A DNA stretch of 11,131 bases. Source: an uncultured Collinsella sp. GTDB taxonomy: Bacteria > Actinomycetota > Coriobacteriia > Coriobacteriales > Coriobacteriaceae. A program made the position numbers and the translations under genes. The notes beneath the pieces were generated by a model. The model searched no databases, was not told the origin of the DNA, and was given only the letters and a program-made list of their open reading frames with translations. The stretch covers positions 1 through 11,131 of the forward strand of contig CABTZA010000049.1 of assembly GCA_902489225.1 (NCBI GenBank), in the 5' to 3' direction. Positions 6,632 to 11,131 of the stretch are shown here, piece after piece. Position 1 is the first letter of the stretch, and each line of letters opens with the position of its first letter.

Positions 6632-7900
6632 ATGTCCAACCTCACCATCCGCCAGGCCGTTCAGGGCATGCTCAAGCTGCAGGATAGCGGCGATCACGCA
6701 ACCATGGTCGGCATTGGCCCCATGAGCCCCAACCTGATTCAGGCCGTGTTCGAGCTTGCCAAGGACGAGGATTTCCCGCCCATGTTTATCGCCAGCCGCA
6801 ACCAGGTCGATATGGACGAGATGGGCGCCGGCTACGTCAACGGTTGGGACCAGACGCGCTTTGCCGCCGACATCAAGAAGGTTGCCGATGAGGTGGGTTA
6901 CACCGGCCCGTACTACCTGTGCCGCGATCACGGCGGTCCGTGGCAGCGCGACGAGGAGCGTAACGCCCACCTGCCCGAGGACGAGGCCATGGAGCTCGCC
7001 CGCAAGTCCTTCGTCGCCGACATGGAGGCAGGCTTTGACCTGCTGATGGTCGACCCCACCAAGGACCCCTACCAGATCGGCAAGGTTATTCCGCTCGACG
7101 TGGTGCTTCGCCGCACGATCGATCTTATCGACTACCTTGAGCAGTACCGTCGCGAGCATAACCTGCCCGAGGTCGCCTATGAGGTCGGTACCGAGGAGAC
7201 CAATGGCGGCTTGACCTCTACCGATAAGTACGAGGAGTTCATTTCTCAGCTGCAGCCCGAGCTCGAGAAGCGCGGCTGCCCCATGCCCACCTTTATCGTC
7301 GGTCAGACCGGCACGCTTACCCGTTGGACCGAGCAGGTCGGCCATTACAACTTTAAGAACGCCCGCGAGCTCGCCGATATGGCAAAGCGCTACGGCGTGG
7401 GCCTGAAGGAGCACAACGCCGACTATCTGGATGACGCAACGCTGCTCGAGCACATCCCGGCTCACGTGACGGCCTCCAATGTCGCCCCTCAGTACGGCAC
7501 CGAGGAGACCCGCGCATACCTCAAGCTCTGCGCTACCGAGCAGATTCTGGTCGACAACGGCCTGTGCGACGATCCCTCCGACCTGTATCACACGCTGCTG
7601 GTCAAGGCTATCAAGACCGAGCGTTGGCGCAAGTGGATGACCGGCGACGACGTTAACCTGCAGGTTGACGACATTCTGGCCGACGACGAGCTCAGCCTGA
7701 AGATTCTGGATGTCTCCGGCCACTACGCCTTTAACGATCCCGAGGTCAAGGAGCAGGTCGAGAAGCTCTATCGCAACCTCGCTGCCCAGGACATCGACGG
7801 CAAGCGCTTTGTGATCGAGCACATCAAGCGCCCGATCAAGCAGTACGTCGTCGGTCTTAACCTCAAGGGCGTCACGAGCCGTATCGAGAAGGCCCTTTAA
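6632..7900 (+). CDS. GatZ/KbaZ-like protein (tagatose-bisphosphate aldolase non-catalytic subunit family)
   Basis: The protein has 422 aa, like E. coli GatZ and KbaZ (about 420). Family-type motifs in a TIM-barrel setting include CRDHGGPWQ (97-105, matching the family's DHxGP block), YEVGTEE (183-189, then a Gly pair as in GatZ) and the APQYGTEE segment (285-292). AAGGAG at 6620-6625 supports the start. Known of the family: GatZ and KbaZ stabilise the class II aldolases GatY and KbaY. Some GatZ-type proteins have been reported as C4 epimerases acting on fructose or tagatose 6-phosphate. No GatY/KbaY aldolase lies in this window, so a chaperone role here is less likely. Inference: the protein may convert the PTS-derived ketose phosphate into fructose 6-phosphate or another substrate of the transaldolase/transketolase encoded next. 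The exact reaction is unproven. It is the second gene of the operon, 144 bp after EIIBC. Confidence 0.85.
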   Translation: MSNLTIRQAVQGMLKLQDSGDHATMVGIGPMSPNLIQAVFELAKDEDFPPMFIASRNQVDMDEMGAGYVNGWDQTRFAADIKKVADEVGYTGPYYLCRDHGGPWQRDEERNAHLPEDEAMELARKSFVADMEAGFDLLMVDPTKDPYQIGKVIPLDVVLRRTIDLIDYLEQYRREHNLPEVAYEVGTEETNGGLTSTDKYEEFISQLQPELEKRGCPMPTFIVGQTGTLTRWTEQVGHYNFKNARELADMAKRYGVGLKEHNADYLDDATLLEHIPAHVTASNVAPQYGTEETRAYLKLCATEQILVDNGLCDDPSDLYHTLLVKAIKTERWRKWMTGDDVNLQVDDILADDELSLKILDVSGHYAFNDPEVKEQVEKLYRNLAAQDIDGKRFVIEHIKRPIKQYVVGLNLKGVTSRIEKAL

Positions 7901-7919
7901 GTAGCTTTTCCTACACGAC

Positions 7920-7955
7920 GCCGGGCCTGGGGCATGTCCCAGCTGCAGGCCCGGC
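7920..7955 (+). other. Intercistronic hairpin after the GatZ-like gene
   Basis: GCCGGGCCTG (7920-7929) pairs perfectly with CAGGCCCGGC (7946-7955), with GGG/CCC pairing possible inside the loop (7930-7932 with 7938-7940). An alternative fold pairs CTGGG (7927-7931) with CCCAG (7938-7942). It stands two bases before the terminator-like hairpin at 7958. Confidence 0.55.
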
Positions 7956-7957
7956 AC

Positions 7958-7993
7958 ATAGGACAAAGGGACACCCCCTTTGTCCTATTTTTT
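7958..7993 (+). terminator. Terminator-like hairpin inside the operon
   Basis: ATAGGACAAAGGG (7958-7970) and CCCTTTGTCCTAT (7976-7988) form a perfect 13-bp stem with a 5-nt ACACC loop. The final T starts a run of six (7988-7993). By form it is an intrinsic terminator, yet transaldolase starts 33 bases later with no clear promoter between. It may be partial, giving less transcript of the distal genes, or may act as a 3'-end stabiliser. Confidence 0.6.
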
Positions 7994-8025
7994 GAGTTTT
8001 GGATTCCTCCGAAGGAGTTTGCACC

Positions 8026-8709
8026 ATGAAGTTCTTTATCGATACCGCCAACCTTGACGAGATCGCCGAGGCCAAGAGCTGGGGCTGCCTTGCCGGCGTC
8101 ACCACCAATCCGTCCCTGTACGCCAAAACCGGCGGTAAGCTCGCCGACTTTGAGCCCCATATGCTCAAGATTGCCGAGCTCTGCGAGGGTCTGCCCGTGT
8201 CCGCCGAGTCCACCGCGACTACTGCCGAGGGCATGATCGAGGAGGGCAAGCGTCTTGCCGCCCTCGCTCCCAACATCGTGGTTAAGCTTCCCGTGTGCGA
8301 GGCCGGCCTCGCCGCCTGCCGCGCCCTGGCCGACGCAGGCGTGCGCGTCAACATGACACTTGTTTTCTCGCCGACCCAGGCCTTGATGGCCGCCAACGCC
8401 GGTGCTCGCTACATCAGCCCGTTTGTGGGACGCTTCGATGACATCGCCGAGGACGGTATCTCGCAGCTCGACAACGTTGTGACCTGCATCAAGAACTATG
8501 ACTGGACCGGCAAGAACGTCGACGACACCGTCGAGATCATCACCGCATCCGTCCGCACGCCTAATCACGTGACCCAGGCGGCGCTACTCGGTGCCGATAT
8601 CGCGACCGTCCCCATGGCCGCTCTTAAGAAATGCCTGCATCACCCGCTGACCGACCAGGGCCTTGCCTCGTTCGAGGCTGACTGGAAAAAGGTCGTCGAG
8701 GCACAGTAA
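8026..8709 (+). CDS. tal: Small transaldolase (TalC/FSA-like family), predicted transaldolase
   Basis: The protein has 227 aa, the length of the small decameric transaldolase/fructose-6-phosphate aldolase family. Visible motifs are FIDTANLDEI (4-13), AGVTTNPSL (23-31) and VVKLPV (85-90), whose Lys87 is the Schiff-base lysine. Two positions that separate the two activities both point to transaldolase: Glu61 (Gln in E. coli FSA) and Phe133 (Tyr in FSA). It would move a dihydroxyacetone unit between sugar phosphates in the cytoplasmic non-oxidative pentose phosphate pathway. The start is the ATG at 8026, with GAAGGAG at 8011-8017; an upstream in-frame ATG at 7999 lacks a ribosome binding site and adds nine residues before the conserved MKFFIDT. 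It is third in the operon, 125 bp after the GatZ-like gene and directly before the two transketolase genes, its usual metabolic partners. Confidence 0.93.
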   Translation: MKFFIDTANLDEIAEAKSWGCLAGVTTNPSLYAKTGGKLADFEPHMLKIAELCEGLPVSAESTATTAEGMIEEGKRLAALAPNIVVKLPVCEAGLAACRALADAGVRVNMTLVFSPTQALMAANAGARYISPFVGRFDDIAEDGISQLDNVVTCIKNYDWTGKNVDDTVEIITASVRTPNHVTQAALLGADIATVPMAALKKCLHHPLTDQGLASFEADWKKVVEAQ

Positions 8710-8719
8710 CGATGGTTCT

Positions 8720-8750
8720 GCCGGCCCAGCATTTGTTATGCCGGGCCGGC
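8720..8750 (+). other. Intercistronic hairpin between transaldolase and transketolase genes
   Basis: Positions 8720-8732 (GCCGGCCCAGCAT) pair with 8738-8750 (ATGCCGGGCCGGC) at 12 of 13 positions, with one A-C mismatch and a TTGTT loop. No T-run follows, so it is not an intrinsic terminator. It ends about ten bases before the ribosome binding site of the next gene. Confidence 0.5.
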
Positions 8751-8771
8751 GTGCTCAAGAGAGGAAACTCC

Positions 8772-9602
8772 ATGACCGATCAGGAACTGGCCAAGATTGC
8801 CAATGAGGTTCGCCGCGGTATTGTCACGGGCGTCCACGCCGCCAAGTCGGGGCATCCGGGCGGATCGCTTGGCGCCGCCGACATTATGACCTACCTCTAC
8901 TTTGAGGAAATGGTTGTCGACCCGGCGAATCCGAGCCGCGCCGAGCGCGATCGCTTTGTGCTCTCCAAGGGACATTGCGCTCCGGCACTCTATGCCGTGC
9001 TCGCCGAACGCGGATTCTTTCCCAAGGAGGAGCTCGAGACGCTCCGTCATATCGGCAGCCGCCTGCAGGGCCATCCCAATATGAATGACACGCCGGGCGT
9101 CGACATGTCTACCGGATCGCTCGGTCAGGGTATCTCCGCCGCGGTTGGAATGGCGCTCGCCGCAAAGCACTGGGGCGACAGCTACCGTGTCTACACGCTG
9201 CTGGGCGACGGCGAGTGCGAGGAGGGTCAGGTGTGGGAGGCGGCCATGTTTGCCGGCAACCATGCGCTCGACAATCTTGTTGCCGTCGTCGACCACAACG
9301 GCCTGCAGATTGACGGCACGATCGATGAGGTCAACTCGGCCATGCCGCTCGCTGACAAGTTCCGCGCCTTTAAGTGGCATGTGATCGAGCTGGCCGATGG
9401 CAACGACATGGCGCAGATTGAGGCGGCTTTCGCCGAGGCTCGCGAGGTGACCGGCACGCCCGTCGCTATCATCGCCGAGACGGTGAAGGGCAAAGGCGTC
9501 TCCTTTATGGAAAACCAGGTGGGCTGGCATGGCAAGGCGCCCAATGACGAGCAGTTTGAGCAGGCCATGGCCGAGCTCGCGGCAGCAGGAGAGGAGCTCT
9601 AA
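8772..9602 (+). CDS. Transketolase, N-terminal (thiamine diphosphate-binding) subunit
   Basis: The protein has 276 aa and covers only the first domain of a normal transketolase of about 660 aa. Motifs are SGHPGGSLG (26-34), SKGHCAPALYA (65-75), GSLGQG (115-120), and the thiamine diphosphate/metal motif starting GDGECEEG (145-152) and ending DHNG (174-177). The start is the ATG at 8772 with AGAGG just upstream; the upstream frame from 8712 runs through the intercistronic hairpin and is not protein-like. The stop overlaps the start of the C-terminal gene (TAATG, 9600-9604), so the two halves are translationally coupled and should form one enzyme. Two-gene transketolases are common in anaerobes and archaea, so this is a normal split form and not a broken gene. 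The enzyme transfers two-carbon ketol units between pentose and other sugar phosphates. Confidence 0.94.
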   Translation: MTDQELAKIANEVRRGIVTGVHAAKSGHPGGSLGAADIMTYLYFEEMVVDPANPSRAERDRFVLSKGHCAPALYAVLAERGFFPKEELETLRHIGSRLQGHPNMNDTPGVDMSTGSLGQGISAAVGMALAAKHWGDSYRVYTLLGDGECEEGQVWEAAMFAGNHALDNLVAVVDHNGLQIDGTIDEVNSAMPLADKFRAFKWHVIELADGNDMAQIEAAFAEAREVTGTPVAIIAETVKGKGVSFMENQVGWHGKAPNDEQFEQAMAELAAAGEEL

Positions 9603-10540
9603 TGGCAGAGGTCAAAAAAATCGCCACGCGCGCAAGCTACGGCGAGGCGCTCGTCGGGCTGGGCAATGAGCACGATGACTTTGTAGTGCTCGATGCCGAC
9701 CTGGCCGCCGCTACGCAGACCGGTAAGTTTAAGGCCGCTCACCCTGAGCGCTTCTACGACGCCGGCATTGCCGAGAGCAACCTGATGGGGCTCGCCGCCG
9801 GTATTGCGACCACGGGTCACGTCGCCTTTGCGAGCACCTTTGCTATGTTCGCCGCCGGCCGTGCGTACGAGCAGGTGCGTAATTCCATCGGGTATCCGCA
9901 CCTCAACGTCAAAATTGGCGCTACGCATGCGGGCATCTCGGTCGGTGAAGACGGCGCTACGCATCAGTGCTGCGAGGATATCGCGCTCATGCGCACGATT
10001 CCGGGTATGACGGTAATCGTTCCCGCCGATGACATCGAGGCTCGCGCTTGCGTGCGTGCCGCCTATGAGTTTGAGGGGCCGGTTTACATGCGCTTCGGCC
10101 GCCTGGCAACACCGGTCATCAACGACCACGAGGACTATGAGTTCAAGATTGGTCGCGGCGTGGTCGTGCGCGAGGGGTCCGATGCGACCATCATCGCTTG
10201 TGGCCTTATGGTCGCCGAGGCGCTTGAGGCTGCCGAGGCGCTCGCTGCCGATGGCATCGAAGCCGAGGTTATCAATATGCATACGATCAAGCCGCTCGAT
10301 GAACGCCTGGTTGTAGCCAGCGCCAAGAAGACCGGTCGCGTGGTCACTGCCGAGGAGCATTCGATTATCGGTGGTCTTGGCGAGGCCGTGGCCTCGGTGC
10401 TCGCGGAACAGCATCCGGTGCCGATGCGACGCGTCGGCGTGCGCGATGTGTACGGCGAGTCCGGCCCTGCGGTCGATTTGCTGCATAAGTACGGTTTGGA
10501 CGCCGGCGGCATCGAAGCTGCGGTCAGGTCCGTGTTGTAA
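9602..10540 (+). CDS. Transketolase, C-terminal (pyrimidine-binding) subunit
   Basis: The protein has 312 aa and corresponds to the middle and C-terminal domains of transketolase. DAGIAESN (53-60) contains the predicted catalytic Glu58, which activates the thiamine diphosphate cofactor. HAGISVGEDGATHQ (109-122) is the classic substrate-side motif. The last third (about 190-312) is the transketolase C-terminal domain, with EEHSIIGGLGEA at 251-262. The ATG at 9602 overlaps the TAA of the N-terminal gene by one base, and GAGGAG (9591-9596) inside that gene serves as its ribosome binding site. The two subunits bind cofactor at their interface and are useless apart, which fits the tight coupling. 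A related class, the DXS/dihydroxyacetone-synthase group, shares the fold, but the length and motifs favour transketolase. Confidence 0.94.
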   Translation: MAEVKKIATRASYGEALVGLGNEHDDFVVLDADLAAATQTGKFKAAHPERFYDAGIAESNLMGLAAGIATTGHVAFASTFAMFAAGRAYEQVRNSIGYPHLNVKIGATHAGISVGEDGATHQCCEDIALMRTIPGMTVIVPADDIEARACVRAAYEFEGPVYMRFGRLATPVINDHEDYEFKIGRGVVVREGSDATIIACGLMVAEALEAAEALAADGIEAEVINMHTIKPLDERLVVASAKKTGRVVTAEEHSIIGGLGEAVASVLAEQHPVPMRRVGVRDVYGESGPAVDLLHKYGLDAGGIEAAVRSVL

Positions 10541-10551
10541 GGAAGGTTTCC

Positions 10552-11004
10552 ATGGGATTTGTATCTGCCAACCAAGTGACGATCGGGTATACCGCCGCCT
10601 CGCGCGAGGACGCCCTGCATTATTTGTCCGAGCAGGCCATCGAGCTCGGCTTTGCCGATGACGCATCTGCCGTAGAGACCGCCTTCATTGCTCGCGAGAA
10701 CGAGGCCGAGACCGGCCTTGTCGCCGGTTTTGCCGTTCCGCATGCCAAAAGCGACGCGATCCACACGCCGGGCGTTGCCGTGCTTAAACTGGCCGAGCCC
10801 GTTGAATGGCCGAGTTTCGATGGGGTGCCCGTCGATGTTGCGCTCGCGCTGTACGTGCCCGCCGGCGAGGCTGGAACCACGCACCTGCGTCTGCTCTCCA
10901 AGGCTGCCGTGATGCTGATGGACGCCGGCTTCCGTGACAAGGTGCGCGCGAGCACCGATCCCGTTGAGATTGCGGAGCTCATCAATAGCGGACTCGAAGA
11001 CTAG
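10552..11004 (+). CDS. PTS fructose-type EIIA protein
   Basis: The protein has 150 aa, the length of a free-standing fructose/mannitol-type EIIA domain. The motif GFAVPHAKSDAI (59-70) carries the predicted phosphorylated His64, and His111 in THLRLLSKAA is the second conserved histidine. It accepts phosphate from HPr in the cytoplasm and passes it to Cys9 of the EIIBC protein encoded first in this operon. The start is supported by GGAAGG (10541-10546), 11 bp after the transketolase stop. Its place at the far end from EIIBC, with the metabolic genes between, argues that all six genes form one functional set. It could also be a nitrogen-PTS-like EIIA, but the operon makes a transport role much more likely. 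Confidence 0.92.
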   Translation: MGFVSANQVTIGYTAASREDALHYLSEQAIELGFADDASAVETAFIARENEAETGLVAGFAVPHAKSDAIHTPGVAVLKLAEPVEWPSFDGVPVDVALALYVPAGEAGTTHLRLLSKAAVMLMDAGFRDKVRASTDPVEIAELINSGLED

Positions 11005-11020
11005 AACGGTCATCCCGTTC
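11004..11020 (+). other. Small hairpin at the EIIA stop codon
   Basis: GAACGG (11004-11009) pairs with CCGTTC (11015-11020) around a TCATC loop, starting on the last base of the stop codon. No T-run follows. Confidence 0.3.
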
Positions 11021-11046
11021 AATCAATCGATCCTTCTCCAAGGAAA

Positions 11047-11090
11047 AGGGCCGCGACGCCATAAAGGGGTCGCGGCCCTGTTTGCGTTTC
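11047..11090 (+). terminator. Rho-independent terminator of the PTS operon
   Basis: AGGGCCGCGAC (11047-11057) and GTCGCGGCCCT (11069-11079) form a perfect 11-bp stem followed by GTTTGCGTTT. On the minus strand the same stem is followed by TTTTCCTT, so it may work in both directions. The remaining bases to 11131 show no gene. Confidence 0.82.
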
Positions 11091-11131
11091 CCCGGATTAA
11101 ACCTTCCAAAATAAACCTATTCCTTTTTGAC

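Noticed and set aside
4838..7966. A 1042-residue open frame on the minus strand, antisense to EIIBC and the GatZ-like gene
   Set aside because: It is a shadow of high-G+C codon bias: low-complexity composition, no recognisable domain, and it lies across two well-supported genes.
8772..10540. Transketolase broken by a frameshift
   Set aside because: The halves meet at a clean TAATG overlap with a ribosome binding site for the second, and each half is complete; split transketolases are a normal form.
1..11131. CRISPR arrays, tRNA or rRNA genes, insertion sequences, phage or defence genes
   Set aside because: No repeat-spacer pattern, cloverleaf, transposase or integrase was seen on either strand.

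Overview
The window is about 60% G+C, tightly packed and fully bacterial. The style of the proteins (an actinobacterial EF-G-like factor, a split transketolase, a PTS operon under a LacI regulator) suggests a gut Coriobacteriia member, most likely Collinsella or a close relative. That placement is inference from protein character; no rRNA or other marker is present.

Layout. Positions 1-45 hold the terminator of an upstream gene. A leader of about 235 bp with two hairpins precedes an EF-G-like translational GTPase homologue (282-2357), which ends at a clear intrinsic terminator (2394-2427). Two genes follow on the minus strand: a secreted or membrane-anchored DNA/RNA non-specific endonuclease (2486-3469) and, upstream of it, a LacI-family regulator (3589-4599, GTG start). 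A 415-bp divergent intergenic region (4600-5014) carries promoter candidates and a LacI-type dyad with a CG centre. From 5015 to 11004 runs a six-gene plus-strand sugar operon: fructose-type PTS EIIBC, a GatZ/KbaZ-like protein, a small transaldolase, transketolase N-terminal half, transketolase C-terminal half, and a fructose-type PTS EIIA. A strong terminator at 11047-11090 closes it, and nothing is recognisable after that.

How it fits together. EIIA and EIIBC bracket the operon and would import and phosphorylate a sugar. The GatZ-like protein (no GatY aldolase and no sugar kinase in the window) may epimerise the resulting ketose phosphate. Transaldolase and the two-subunit transketolase would feed it into the non-oxidative pentose phosphate pathway. 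The LacI regulator is the obvious local switch. The substrate is not known.

Most notable points: (i) an a-b-a'-b' set of perfect complements (13 bp and 10 bp) with pseudoknot topology between EIIBC and the GatZ-like gene; (ii) further strong intercistronic hairpins, one of them terminator-like, inside the operon; (iii) an EF-G-like protein whose G3 and G4 GTPase motifs are altered; (iv) an orphan GatZ-like protein in a transaldolase/transketolase setting.
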